This document shows positions 1 to 7,522 of a stretch of DNA of 64,000 nucleotides, piece by piece. The stretch comes from Micromonospora arborensis (lineage in GTDB: Bacteria; Actinomycetota; Actinomycetes; Mycobacteriales; Micromonosporaceae). The stretch covers positions 23,477 to 87,476 of the forward strand of contig NZ_PYBV01000042.1 of assembly GCF_003205615.1 (NCBI RefSeq), read 5' to 3'. The position numbers and the translations under genes were made by a program. The notes below the pieces were generated by a model that worked only from the letters and a program-made list of their open reading frames with translations, was not told the origin of the DNA and did no database searches. Numbering within the stretch: position 1 is the first letter of the stretch; each line of letters starts with the position of its first letter.

Positions 1-1
1 T

Positions 2-1087
2 CCTGAGACGCGGCAGATGTTCCCGACGAACATGGCCGGGCAGCGGGATCGCCTCGTGACCGCGTTGGGGCACATCGTGTCCAATGTGGACCAGTTGGAT
101 CAGCTGGTGGGTTTCCTGCAGGATCTCGGCGCGGACCACCGTAAGTTCGCGGTACGCGCGGAGCACTACCCGGCGGTCGGTGAGGCGCTGTTGGCGACGT
201 TGCAGCATTTCCTCGGGGAGCAGTGGACCGACGAGTTGGCTCAGGAGTGGACAGCCGCGTACGGGTTGATCGCGCAGGTGATGACGGAGGCGGCGCAGGC
301 CGCTGAGGCGGTGAACCCGCCGTGGTGGGTTTCCGAGATCGTGGCGCATGAGCGGCGGGCGTTCGACGTGGCGGTGTTGACGGTGCGTCCGCAGTACCTG
401 TTGCCGTTCACCCCGGGTCAGTCGGTGGGGGTGTCGCACCCGTCGGTGCGTTCGTGGCGGTACTACTCGCCGGCGAACGCGCCGCGCGCGGACGGCACCC
501 TGGAGTTGCATGTGCGGGCCGCGCCGGGTGGTGCGGTGTCGTCGCGGCTGGTGTATGGGTCGGCGGTGGGGGATCGGATCCACCTGGCGGCGCCGGTCGG
601 AGATCGGCTGGCGTTGTGGTCGGCGGGTTCCAGTGATCTGTTGTTGCTGGTCGCGGGGACGGGCTGGGCGCCGGTGAAGGCGTTGGTGGAGCAGGTCGCG
701 GCGGAGGGTGCCCGCCGGCGGGTGGACCTGTACGTGGGTGCCCGCTCCCGCAGTGAGCTCTACGACAGCGACGCGATCGACAAGATGGCGTCGTCGTACC
801 CCTGGTTGACGGTGACCTACGTGGTGGGTGCCGATGTGAACCGGCCGGGGGAGTTCGTGCAAGCGGTGGACCGGGCGTTGGCCGATGGTGACTGGCGTTC
901 CCGGCATGTGTTCGTGTGCGGGTCGGACCAGATGGTTTCGTATGCGGTGCAGACGTTGGGCCAGGCGGGTTTCCACCCGGGTCAGGTGCACCACGAAGGC
1001 CTGGGTGATCAGTGGTACGGCCCGGCCTGGCGTACGGCGGTGCAGCAGGCGCCCGTCGGTGACACTTCGGGAGGTGGGCACAGGTGA
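2..1087 (+). CDS. Flavohemoglobin-like globin/flavin reductase, 5' end outside window
   Basis: The frame is open from the first bases, so roughly the first 40-50 residues of the globin fold lie outside the window. The visible globin part has a proximal heme-ligand candidate in EHYPAVGEAL (visible residue 55). A ferredoxin-reductase-type module follows: RSWRYYSP is the FAD motif, GTGWAPVKAL the nucleotide loop and VFVCGSDQM the C-terminal NAD(P)H motif. The order globin-FAD-NAD is that of flavohemoglobins, cytosolic enzymes that oxidise NO to nitrate with NAD(P)H and O2. The distal heme pocket cannot be seen, so NO dioxygenase activity is an inference. The gene ends 52 bp before the DivIVA-like gene on the same strand and could be co-transcribed with it. 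Confidence 0.85.
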   Translation, partial: PETRQMFPTNMAGQRDRLVTALGHIVSNVDQLDQLVGFLQDLGADHRKFAVRAEHYPAVGEALLATLQHFLGEQWTDELAQEWTAAYGLIAQVMTEAAQAAEAVNPPWWVSEIVAHERRAFDVAVLTVRPQYLLPFTPGQSVGVSHPSVRSWRYYSPANAPRADGTLELHVRAAPGGAVSSRLVYGSAVGDRIHLAAPVGDRLALWSAGSSDLLLLVAGTGWAPVKALVEQVAAEGARRRVDLYVGARSRSELYDSDAIDKMASSYPWLTVTYVVGADVNRPGEFVQAVDRALADGDWRSRHVFVCGSDQMVSYAVQTLGQAGFHPGQVHHEGLGDQWYGPAWRTAVQQAPVGDTSGGGHR

Positions 1088-1139
1088 ACGCGAGGAGTGA
1101 GCTTGCGAGCCCCGCAGTCGCGAACGGAGGCGGCCACAG

Positions 1140-1835
1140 GTGAGTGCGACCCCGATCAGCCGGTACGACGGGATGCAGATCTCCGGCGGTGTGCAGGTGC
1201 GGATGACCGCCGACCGGGTCCGGAGGTGGGAGTTCGGTGCCGCGTCGTTCGCGCGGCGTGGTTACGACAACGCCGACGTGGACCGCTTCCGGGTGCAGGT
1301 CGCTGACGAGTTGGACCTGTTGGCGACGCAGATCGCGACGTTGCGGGCGGAGAATGAGCGGCTGAACGACCGGGTGGAGTTGCACCGGCACGGGGTCATC
1401 CCGAGCAACGGGGCGGCGGCGAAGATCCCGGCGGCGCGGGAGGTGAATCTGCTGTCCGCGGCGCAACGGGAGGCGGAGCAGATCATCGCGCAGGCGCATG
1501 ACTACGCGCGGCGGGTCGCCGAGTACGCCCGGGTGCAGTACGAGAGTTACATGCACGCGGCGGAGGCGGAGGCGAAGCGGGAGGCGGAGCGGGCGGTGAC
1601 GGAGTACCGCAGCGCGGCCGGGTCGAGCTTCGACGACACGGTGGCGACGCGGGAGGCGTTGCGGATCTTCGGCGAGATGATGGTGTCGCACATGCAGGCG
1701 GCGGCGCGGCATCTCGATGATGGCAGCGAGCAGTTGGCCCGCACGATGGACCGGATCCAGGCGGAGACGGCGGGGGCGCCGTTCGTCGGCGGTGCGGTGG
1801 GGCAGTCGGCGTTGCCGCGGCACCACCAGCGGTGA
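1140..1835 (+). CDS. DivIVA-domain coiled-coil protein
   Basis: The protein has 231 residues. The GTG start is preceded by GGAGG at 1126-1130. After a short leader, FARRGYDNADVDRF (about residues 39-52) is the DivIVA N-terminal motif that targets curved membranes. Long Ala/Glu/Arg-rich helices follow and should form a coiled coil, ending in a low-complexity tail. DivIVA-family proteins organise polar growth or septation in actinomycetes. This one is shorter than the essential Wag31/DivIVA and lacks that protein's cluster context, so it is probably an accessory paralogue. It is cytoplasmic and peripheral to the membrane. It lies just downstream of the flavohemoglobin gene. The exact role is unknown. 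Confidence 0.8.
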   Translation: MSATPISRYDGMQISGGVQVRMTADRVRRWEFGAASFARRGYDNADVDRFRVQVADELDLLATQIATLRAENERLNDRVELHRHGVIPSNGAAAKIPAAREVNLLSAAQREAEQIIAQAHDYARRVAEYARVQYESYMHAAEAEAKREAERAVTEYRSAAGSSFDDTVATREALRIFGEMMVSHMQAAARHLDDGSEQLARTMDRIQAETAGAPFVGGAVGQSALPRHHQR

Positions 1836-2026
1836 GGTCGGGCGGGTGGGGTCCGCTGATGCCCCACCCGCCGGTGCTGGCGGGCACGTCCAGGCCGGGT
1901 CGTCGCGGAGCTTCGTCGTCGCGCAGCGTCCGCTGGGCCAGCAGCATTCGCTGATCTTGGTTAGCACACCGTCGCCCGATGCCACGCCCTCCGACCCATG
2001 GGTGTGCCCCGGGGGCCCGACGCACA

Positions 2027-2959
2027 ATGGCGATCATGACTTCGTCCCACACCTTTGAGCCGATTCTGCGCCGCATCGCCGCCGAGATCGAGAGCATGGC
2101 CGAACGTGGTCGGCCTGCCGACTACATCCCGGCGCTCGCGGTATACGACCCGCGACGGTTCGGTATGGCAGTCGCGGAGCTTGACGGCACGGTGTACGGA
2201 GTCGGGGACTGGCGGGAGCCCTTCTCCACGCAGTCCATCTCCAAGGTCTTCACCCTCGCCCTCGACCTGGCCCGCGAGGGCGACACCTTGTGGAAGCACG
2301 TCAGCCGCGAGCCCTCCGGCAACCCCTTCAACTCGCTGGTGCAGCTGGAGTACGAGAACGGCATCCCGCGCAACCCGTTCATCAACGCCGGCGCACTCGT
2401 CGTCACCGATCGTCTCCACACCCTGACCGGCTACGCGGCGGGCACCCTCCTGGAGTTCCTGCGTGCGGAGAGCGGCAACGCGGCGCTCGCCATCAACGAT
2501 GGCGTTGCCGCCTCTGAGTCCGCCCATGGCGACCGCAACGCCGCGCTCGGGCACTTCATGGCGTCGTACGGGAACATCGAAAACCCGGTCGCGGTCCTCC
2601 TCGACCAGTACTTCCGCCAGTGCTCCATCGAGGCATCCTGCGCCGACCTCGCCCTGGCCACCGGCTTCCTCGCTCGGCACGGCATCCGCGCGGACGGCAC
2701 CCGTCTGTTGACCCAGAGTCAGGCCAAGCAGGTCAATGCCATCATGCTCACCTGCGGAACGTACGACGCCGCGGGCGACTTCGCCTACCGCGTGGGTCTG
2801 CCCGGCAAGAGCGGCGTCGGCGGCGGCATCATCGCCGTCGTCCCCGGCTGCTGCACGCTCTGCGTGTGGGGGCCCGGCCTGGACGAGCGGGGCAATTCGG
2901 TGGTGGGAGTTGCGGCGCTGGACCGCTTCACGACGCTCACGGGACTATCGGTGTTCTGA
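2027..2959 (+). CDS. glsA: Glutaminase A
   Basis: The 310-residue protein matches the usual length of serine-dependent beta-lactamase-fold glutaminases, which hydrolyse L-glutamine to glutamate and ammonia. The catalytic Ser-x-x-Lys pair is in STQSISKVF (S70, K73). Other family blocks are NPFNSLVQLE, NPFINAGALV and the Gly-rich loop GKSGVGGGI near the C-terminus. ATG at 2027 is chosen over an in-frame upstream ATG at 1979 because family similarity starts after it; ATG 2036 is an alternative. There is no signal peptide, so the enzyme is cytoplasmic. The 190 bp upstream show no other gene. It is followed by an unrelated Nudix gene. Confidence 0.92.
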   Translation: MAIMTSSHTFEPILRRIAAEIESMAERGRPADYIPALAVYDPRRFGMAVAELDGTVYGVGDWREPFSTQSISKVFTLALDLAREGDTLWKHVSREPSGNPFNSLVQLEYENGIPRNPFINAGALVVTDRLHTLTGYAAGTLLEFLRAESGNAALAINDGVAASESAHGDRNAALGHFMASYGNIENPVAVLLDQYFRQCSIEASCADLALATGFLARHGIRADGTRLLTQSQAKQVNAIMLTCGTYDAAGDFAYRVGLPGKSGVGGGIIAVVPGCCTLCVWGPGLDERGNSVVGVAALDRFTTLTGLSVF

Positions 2960-3035
2960 CCGCGGGCCGTCTTCAACAGGTTGTCCTGCTGGACTGTGTC
3001 CTTCCGGTTCCCGGGGACTCGGCGAGGAGGTCACT

Positions 3036-3518
3036 GTGACCACGCAACGGCTCAGGGTTGCCGCGTACGCGGTGTGTCTGCGGAACGAGCATCTGCTGCT
3101 CGCCCGCTGGGTTTCGCCGGACAGGGCTCGCCGGCACTGGACGCTGCCCGGCGGTGGGATCGAGCATGCCGAGGATCCGTTCGACGCCGTCGTGCGGGAG
3201 GTGGCGGAGGAGACAGGGTACGAGGCTCAGGTCGAGCAGTTGCTCGGTGTGAACTCGCGAACGAGGACCGTGGAAAGCTACGACGGCGGAGTTGTCGACC
3301 TACACATGCTGGCCGTCTTCTACCGGGCCCGGATCGTTGCCGGTGAGCTTCGACCCGAGACGGACGGCACAACCGACCTGGCGCAGTGGATACCACTGGC
3401 AGAGGTCGCCGGCCTGGAGCGTTCGGTGGTTGTCGACATCGGGCTTGATCTGTATGGCAACGCGCCGCCCACGGGGCACACGGAGCCGATTCGCATGACG
3501 GGGCTGATGCGGCACTGA
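3036..3518 (+). CDS. Nudix hydrolase
   Basis: The protein has 160 residues. The GTG start is preceded by GAGGAGG (about 3024-3030), which decides it against a longer open frame upstream. The Nudix box runs from GGGIEHAEDPFDAVV into REVAEETGY (about residues 40-63), with the metal-binding Arg-Glu and Glu-Glu residues intact. The family cleaves nucleoside diphosphates linked to another moiety; the substrate cannot be read from the sequence. YAVCLRNEHLLLARW before the box resembles MutT-like house-cleaning enzymes. It converges with the membrane protein on the minus strand, the two stop codons being adjacent. Confidence 0.88.
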   Translation: MTTQRLRVAAYAVCLRNEHLLLARWVSPDRARRHWTLPGGGIEHAEDPFDAVVREVAEETGYEAQVEQLLGVNSRTRTVESYDGGVVDLHMLAVFYRARIVAGELRPETDGTTDLAQWIPLAEVAGLERSVVVDIGLDLYGNAPPTGHTEPIRMTGLMRH

Positions 3519-4169
3519 TCAGCTGCCGAAGCCGGCAATGGTGTACGCGACGAAGCCGAGCAGCGCGAGGACCGTTGCCGCGGCGATCGCTTGCAGACGT
3601 ACCCGCTTGGTCCGCGCGACGAGCAGGATCAGTGTGACACCGAGCACCGCCTCGATCACCGCGGTTTGCAGGCTGTCGGCGCGGTAACGCGAGCCACTGC
3701 CGGGTTCCGCGCTGCGGTTGGCCAGCATGGCCGCTTCGGCGAGCAGAACCGCGCCCGGCGCGGCCATGGGGATCGCTCGCAGCCGGGTCTGCCCGTCGTG
3801 GCTCAGTCCACCCGCCGCACCGAAGACGGCGCCGGCGAGGACCCCGAAGAACAGCCACGCCATCGTCGTCGGGGACGACAGATTCTGCACGCTGTCGTTC
3901 ATCAGGACGACCGCCGCGAGGTAGTACGCCTCTACGGCGACGACCAGCAGCACGATCCCGGCGACTGCGGACCGCCGCCAGTCGGCGCGTAGCCACCACC
4001 CGATGCCGAACGCGCCGACCGCCCAGACGGCGCTTGAGTTGGCCAGGTTCGCCCAGGGGTACGGCAGGCTGCGCTGCAGCAACAGGTCCACCACGCCGAG
4101 AAGAACCCCACCGGCCAGCACCGTCACGACTCGGTGCCGGCGCCGGACCTCACGATCAATTGTCGTCAC
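3519..4169 (-). CDS. DUF6518-like integral membrane protein
   Basis: The protein has about 216 residues. GTG at 4169 (VTTIDREVRRRH) is the likely start; an in-frame ATG six codons upstream is the alternative. A short charged N-terminus is followed by at least five to six hydrophobic segments, for example VVTVLAGGVLLGVVDLLLQ, AVWAVGAFGIGWWL and TAVIEAVLGVTLILLVA. The arrangement and the LLQRSLPYPWANLANSSAVW block resemble the uncharacterised DUF6518 family of actinobacterial membrane proteins. No catalytic motif is seen. It is convergent with the Nudix gene. Function unknown. Confidence 0.6.
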   Translation of the reverse strand: MTTIDREVRRRHRVVTVLAGGVLLGVVDLLLQRSLPYPWANLANSSAVWAVGAFGIGWWLRADWRRSAVAGIVLLVVAVEAYYLAAVVLMNDSVQNLSSPTTMAWLFFGVLAGAVFGAAGGLSHDGQTRLRAIPMAAPGAVLLAEAAMLANRSAEPGSGSRYRADSLQTAVIEAVLGVTLILLVARTKRVRLQAIAAATVLALLGFVAYTIAGFGS

Positions 4170-4239
4170 GGGGCAACGTTGCCACACTGCGCCACCCGGG
4201 ACATCGGACTAAAGACGGGCTTCCTGCCGCGTCGCATCC

Positions 4240-4344
4240 GCCGTCCGGCTTGGTCACCGCCGTCCCCACGAACAGCGGGTGGTACCGATCAACCTGCAGG
4301 ACGGGCCCGGAGTCGTCGACTTCTTCGAGGAGGATGTAGCTTCC
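4240..4344 (-). pseudogene. Possible short coding remnant of an unidentified gene
   Basis: On the minus strand this stretch reads without interruption as GSYILLEEVDDSGPVLQV and continues into RYHPLFVGTAVTKPDG. Almost every codon ends in C or G and the peptide is not low-complexity, unlike the shadow frames around it. No start codon, ribosome site or family assignment was found. It lies next to another damaged locus (the TetR remnant), so it may be the surviving piece of a deleted gene. Support is compositional only. Confidence 0.25.
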
Positions 4345-4376
4345 GCGAGGCCGTGGGCTGGCCCGGCGCCAGCACG

Positions 4377-4949
4377 TCAGATGTTCGAGGCGTAGGCGAA
4401 GGTGACGGCGGCCGCCGCGAGCAGGAGCGAGTGCAGGATCATGTGTTCCAGGTTGGGCCGAGGGCGGTTGCCGATCCGCGGCAACACGACGATGGTCCTG
4501 GCGTACGTGCGGGCGTGCAACTGGGCCCAGGTCTCGCCGGTGCCGGCGGTCGCCCAGGGGACGGTCACCCCGGCAAGGTAGGGCAGCCACCACAGTGCCA
4601 GCCCGCCGAGGACGATGAGCAGTTCGAGGCCAGCGGCAGCGTACGCGGGGACGACGGTGTGCAGCGTGGCCGCGACCAGGACCAGGACGGCGGGCAACGT
4701 CATGACGGGCGCGTTGACCGCGACCTCGATGGTCTTCTCGCGGCGCGTGGCGGCGGTGACGTTGTTGAGCGGAGCGAGGTCCACGAGGGTCGTCATGGCG
4801 AAGTAGGCGACGGTGAGCAGGGGTGGCCCGATGCGGTCGGCGATCTGCTGCGCGACCGTCGGTGAGACGCTCTTCGTGGCAACCACGGCGGTGACGCCGG
4901 GGTGCGTGCGCAGGATGCCGCGCAGGCGTACGGCCATCGCGGTGAGCAT
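4377..4949 (-). CDS. Small integral membrane protein, N-terminus fused to regulator debris
   Basis: The reading frame codes for several membrane segments: LLTVAYFAMTTLVDLAPL, PAVLVLVAATLHTVVPAYAA, LELLIVLGGLALWWLPYLAG and a final LLLAAAAVTFAYASNI. The frame runs without a stop into a remnant of a TetR-type regulator upstream. ATG at 4949 is the first start that keeps all hydrophobic segments but begins inside the regulator remnant; ATG 4796 would remove the first segment. This suggests a deletion that joined the 3' part of a regulator gene to a membrane-protein gene. No family was recognised. It may be a degraded, unexpressed gene. Confidence 0.45.
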   Translation of the reverse strand: MLTAMAVRLRGILRTHPGVTAVVATKSVSPTVAQQIADRIGPPLLTVAYFAMTTLVDLAPLNNVTAATRREKTIEVAVNAPVMTLPAVLVLVAATLHTVVPAYAAAGLELLIVLGGLALWWLPYLAGVTVPWATAGTGETWAQLHARTYARTIVVLPRIGNRPRPNLEHMILHSLLLAAAAVTFAYASNI

Positions 4950-5060
4950 GGGCCGCCAATCGGCGGCGGGGTCGGCGTTGCCGTTGACTTCGGTGGCGAC
5001 GCGGTCGACGAGTGCCTGGAGCAGGGCTTCGCGCCTGCAATCGTCGACCCGTAGCGCTGG
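4830..5060 (-). pseudogene. Truncated TetR-family regulator remnant
   Basis: The minus-strand frame reads DDCRREALLQALVDRVATEV, the typical end of a TetR DNA-binding domain. ADWRPMLTAMAVRLRGIL and RTHPGVTAVVATKSVSPTV follow, which match the TetR C-terminal domain pattern (Trp-Arg, then Arg-x-His-Pro-Gly). The first 30-40 residues of the helix-turn-helix are absent and no ATG, GTG or TTG start exists before 4949. The downstream end runs in frame into a membrane protein. It is therefore a relic, cut at its 5' end next to the MarR gene at 5091. Family assignment is from recognition of the pattern. Confidence 0.6.
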
Positions 5061-5090
5061 CGGTGCGATGAGGGCTATAGCGTCGCGTTG

Positions 5091-5582
5091 ATGAGATCCC
5101 TGACTGACGCCACCACAGACCAGGCGCCGGCTGATCCGGCCGCCACCGACGACATGCTGGCCACTCAGCCCATCGGGTACTGGAGTGGCCTCGCCCACGC
5201 GGCAGTCACCCAGCATCTGCGTGACGCCATGGCCAGGATCGACGTCACGCAGCCGCAGTACTGGGTGCTCAACCGAGTTGATGGCGGGCCCGTGGCGCCG
5301 AGCCGCGAGGAGGTCGTCCTCCAGCTGACACCCCTCGCGGACGGGCCGCACGAGATCGCTCGTGTCATCGACCAGCTGCTCCACCGCGGCTGGCTCCGGG
5401 TCGACGCCGGGCAGCGCCTGCAGCTCACCGACGCCGGAGAGGCCGCCAGGGTGCGGTTGCGCGAGCTGGTGACCGAACTGCGCGCCGTGGTCCACAAGGG
5501 CGTCAGTGACGAAGAGTACGTGGCCGCGCTCAAGGTGCTGCGCACGATGGTCGCCAACGTCGCGGACAACGGGGGCTCCTAG
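5091..5582 (+). CDS. MarR-type winged-helix transcriptional regulator
   Basis: The protein has 163 residues from ATG 5091 (a TTG lies directly before). IGYWSGLAHAAVTQHLRDAM, then VTQPQYWVLNRV, then HEIARVIDQLLHRGWLRVD and LQLTDAGEAAR correspond to the MarR order: dimer helix, recognition helix region and wing. The middle is atypical: SREEVVLQLTPLADG replaces the usual recognition helix. It replaces the 5' end of the divergent TetR relic, so the deletion that damaged that gene stops at this promoter. A strong terminator follows the stop. The target is unknown; the neighbouring membrane protein gene is a candidate. Confidence 0.7.
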   Translation: MRSLTDATTDQAPADPAATDDMLATQPIGYWSGLAHAAVTQHLRDAMARIDVTQPQYWVLNRVDGGPVAPSREEVVLQLTPLADGPHEIARVIDQLLHRGWLRVDAGQRLQLTDAGEAARVRLRELVTELRAVVHKGVSDEEYVAALKVLRTMVANVADNGGS

Positions 5583-5588
5583 GTTCGG

Positions 5589-5627
5589 CCCACCTTGGCG
5601 ATCGCGGGGGCAAATCGCCAAGGTGGG
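5589..5627. terminator. Bidirectional hairpin terminator
   Basis: Perfect 14-bp inverted repeat CCCACCTTGGCGAT / ATCGCCAAGGTGGG with an 11-nt loop. It sits in the 47 bp between the convergent MarR gene and the HNH gene, so it can serve both. No T-tract is present. Confidence 0.8.
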
Positions 5628-5629
5628 AG

Positions 5630-6091
5630 CTACCCGCGGCCGTACGCGGCGCGCGCCTGCGCCACCTCGGCGGCCGCGCGCTCACGCCACCGGCGCTGCG
5701 CCTCCTGGTTGCAGACCCGGCAGACCCGGCGGTAGCGGCCCGTCGTGGCGTCGAGTTCACGATCGTGGCCGTTGCGGCACTGTGCCGCCTGCGCCCGGGT
5801 TCGGCAGGCCTCCGAGCGGCTGACCTGGCGCAGGTGCGTCGGTTCGATGCAGTCGGCCCTGCCGCAGGTCTGGTCGACGTCGAGGGCGGGGTCGTACCCG
5901 CCGACGAGGACCACGAACGCGGCGATGTGCGCCCAGGCCCGACCGGCGACCTTCTGGTGGATTCCTCGTCGTGACCCGTAGCCGTGGATGACGAGACAGT
6001 CATCGTCGGTGCGGTGCGAGCGCTCCAGCAGGTACGCGCGCAGCGACTCCTCGGTGTGGTAACGAGACAGACCCTTCACCGCCGACAGCAC
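5630..6091 (-). CDS. HNH-endonuclease-like zinc protein, phage type, His replaced
   Basis: The protein has 153 residues. HGYGSRRGIHQKVAGRAWAH, then CGRADCIEPTHLRQVSRSEA, then CRNGHDRELD and CRVCNQEAQRRWRER match, in order, the layout of small HNH endonucleases common in actinophages (folded core, Cys-x4-Cys then Pro-x-His-Leu, and a second CxxxH/CxxC zinc ribbon). In those enzymes the motif before the first Cys is Asp-His; here it reads VDQTCG, so the catalytic His appears to be Gln. It may be inactive or a DNA-binding derivative. There are no phage structural genes nearby, so it is a solitary transferred gene. The start at 6091 is the only long option. Confidence 0.6.
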   Translation of the reverse strand: MLSAVKGLSRYHTEESLRAYLLERSHRTDDDCLVIHGYGSRRGIHQKVAGRAWAHIAAFVVLVGGYDPALDVDQTCGRADCIEPTHLRQVSRSEACRTRAQAAQCRNGHDRELDATTGRYRRVCRVCNQEAQRRWRERAAAEVAQARAAYGRG

Positions 6092-6104
6092 GCCGACACC
6101 GTAC

Positions 6105-6146
6105 CCGCGCGTCGCTGTGGCAGTCGATCACCACAGCGACGCGCGG
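6105..6146 (-). terminator. Hairpin terminator downstream of the NmrA-like gene
   Basis: Perfect 16-bp inverted repeat CCGCGCGTCGCTGTGG / CCACAGCGACGCGCGG with a 10-nt loop. It lies 12 nt beyond the stop of the minus-strand NmrA-like gene and just before the start of the HNH gene, isolating the two. Confidence 0.8.
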
Positions 6147-6157
6147 GGCGGCTGGCC

Positions 6158-6898
6158 TCAGGCCTGGCGGCCGAGCCACTCCCGGTAGCCGGTGGGCGCG
6201 ATGACGGCGGCGTCGGGAGCGACGAGGACGTCACCGGGCACGGCGGCGAACATGCCGGCGCCGTCGTCGGTGGTGACGGTGCGCTGGTCACCGCGGGCCG
6301 CGAGGGTGATGCGCCCCAACTCGTCGAGGGCGAAGACGTCGGGGCCGGCGACGTTGCGGATGCCCTGCAGCGGCGTGCCCATGCTGACCTCCGCGACGGC
6401 CTGCGCCACGTCGGCGGCGGCGATGGGCTGCACGGGGGTGCTGGGCAGGCGGACGGTGGTGTCGTCGGCCGTCCACGACAGGATCGCGTCGACGAACTCG
6501 AAGAACTGGGTGGCGCGGACGATCGAGTACGGAACGGGACCGGCCGTGAGGATGTCCTCCTGGAGGACCTTGGCGCGGTAGTAGGCCAGGTCCGGCACCT
6601 GGTCGACGCCGACGATGGAGAGCGCCACCGCGTGACCGACACCCGCGCTCGCGGCAGCGGCCAGCAGGTTGTCCATGGTCGTCTGGAAGAAGGCGGGGGA
6701 GGCGTCGTCGAAGGTCGGCGAGTTGGTCAGGTTGACGACGACCTCGGCTCCGGTGAGTGCCTCCGACAGGCCCTGCCCGGTGAGGAGATCCACCCCGGTG
6801 GACAGCGAGAGCGGCACCACTTCGTGCCCGGCCGTCTGCAGGATCTTCACGACCTGCGACCCGATGAGCCCGGTCCCACCCAGTACGGCGATTTTCAT
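6158..6898 (-). CDS. NmrA-like NAD(P)-binding SDR protein
   Basis: The protein has 246 residues. The N-terminal MKIAVLGGTGLIGSQVVKIL is the Rossmann GxxGxxG loop of extended/atypical SDR proteins. YYRAKVLQEDIL keeps the YxxxK pair and SIVRATQFFEF is typical of NmrA/NAD(P)H-binding 'DUF2867-like' proteins. The gene is divergent from an RsrR-like Rrf2 regulator across two operators. In Streptomyces venezuelae the redox sensor RsrR is likewise divergent from an NmrA-family gene, its main target. By analogy this protein is probably a NAD(P)H-sensing or quinone/NADPH reductase-like protein controlled by the neighbouring regulator. The reaction is unknown. Confidence 0.8.
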   Translation of the reverse strand: MKIAVLGGTGLIGSQVVKILQTAGHEVVPLSLSTGVDLLTGQGLSEALTGAEVVVNLTNSPTFDDASPAFFQTTMDNLLAAAASAGVGHAVALSIVGVDQVPDLAYYRAKVLQEDILTAGPVPYSIVRATQFFEFVDAILSWTADDTTVRLPSTPVQPIAAADVAQAVAEVSMGTPLQGIRNVAGPDVFALDELGRITLAARGDQRTVTTDDGAGMFAAVPGDVLVAPDAAVIAPTGYREWLGRQA

Positions 6899-6954
6899 GC
6901 CAATACACCTTCCCTGGACTATGTGCCGGTTGTCCGGCTTGAGGCAGTCCTAAA

Positions 6955-6975
6955 CTCGGACTTCTTCTGTCCGAG
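6955..6975. promoter_or_regulatory. Operator 1 of the RsrR-like regulator
   Basis: Perfect inverted repeat CTCGGAC-N7-GTCCGAG between the divergent start codons of the NmrA-like and Rrf2 genes. It is identical in arms and spacer length to the second site 28 bp away (centre to centre), so both probably bind the same dimeric regulator. Confidence 0.75.
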
Positions 6976-6982
6976 AACAGTA

Positions 6983-7003
6983 CTCGGACATTCGAAGTCC
7001 GAG
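6983..7003. promoter_or_regulatory. Operator 2 of the RsrR-like regulator
   Basis: Second perfect CTCGGAC-N7-GTCCGAG palindrome, ending 27 bp before the ATG of the Rrf2-family gene. Its position close to that start fits autorepression. Confidence 0.75.
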
Positions 7004-7029
7004 AAACCGGGGTTGGTTAGGGTGGCGTC

Positions 7030-7515
7030 ATGAAGATGTCCGGCGGGGTCGAGTGGGCGCTGCACTGCTGCGTGGTCCTCACGGCCAGCAGCACGCCCGT
7101 CCCGGCGGCCAAACTGGCGGAGCTGCACGACGTCTCCGGCAGCTACCTCGCCAAGCAGCTCCAGGCCCTGGCCCGCGCTGGCCTGATCCACTCCGTTCAG
7201 GGCAAGGCGGGCGGCTACGTCCTGACCCGCGCGCCGGAGAGCATCACCCTGCTCGACGTGGTCCGAGCCGTCGACGGTCCCGGGCCCACCTTCGTCTGCA
7301 CGGAGATCCGCCAGCGCGGCCCGTTCGCGACGCCGGCCGATGCCTGCACCACGCCGTGCCCGGTCGCCCGCGCGATGTGGGCGGCCGAAGACGCGTGGCA
7401 CCAGGCGCTCGCCGCCATCACGATCGCCGACCTCGCCCGCGACGTCGACGCCAATTCCGGCCCGGAGGCCCTGGCCGGCATCCAAACCTGGCTCACCGGC
7501 GAGAACACGGGCTGA
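7030..7515 (+). CDS. rsrR: RsrR-like Rrf2-family [2Fe-2S] redox regulator
   Basis: The protein has 161 residues. It has the Rrf2 winged helix: KLAELHDVSGSYLAKQLQAL is the recognition region and GLIHSVQGKAGGYVL the wing. The cluster-ligand residues known for S. venezuelae RsrR are present at the same numbers: Glu8 and His12 in GVEWALH, Cys90 in TFVCTE, and Cys110 in CTTPCPVARAMW. A third Cys is at 106. RsrR binds an asymmetric [2Fe-2S] cluster and switches with redox state. The gene is divergent from an NmrA-like gene, the RsrR arrangement, and two perfect palindromes lie between. It ends 7 bp from the convergent glycosyltransferase gene. The symbol is by analogy. Confidence 0.82.
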   Translation: MKMSGGVEWALHCCVVLTASSTPVPAAKLAELHDVSGSYLAKQLQALARAGLIHSVQGKAGGYVLTRAPESITLLDVVRAVDGPGPTFVCTEIRQRGPFATPADACTTPCPVARAMWAAEDAWHQALAAITIADLARDVDANSGPEALAGIQTWLTGENTG

Positions 7516-7522
7516 CCACGGT

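Noticed and set aside
408..2027. 539-residue open frame on the minus strand
   Set aside because: Antisense to the flavohemoglobin and DivIVA genes; Pro/Arg/His-rich low-complexity product typical of a high-GC shadow frame.
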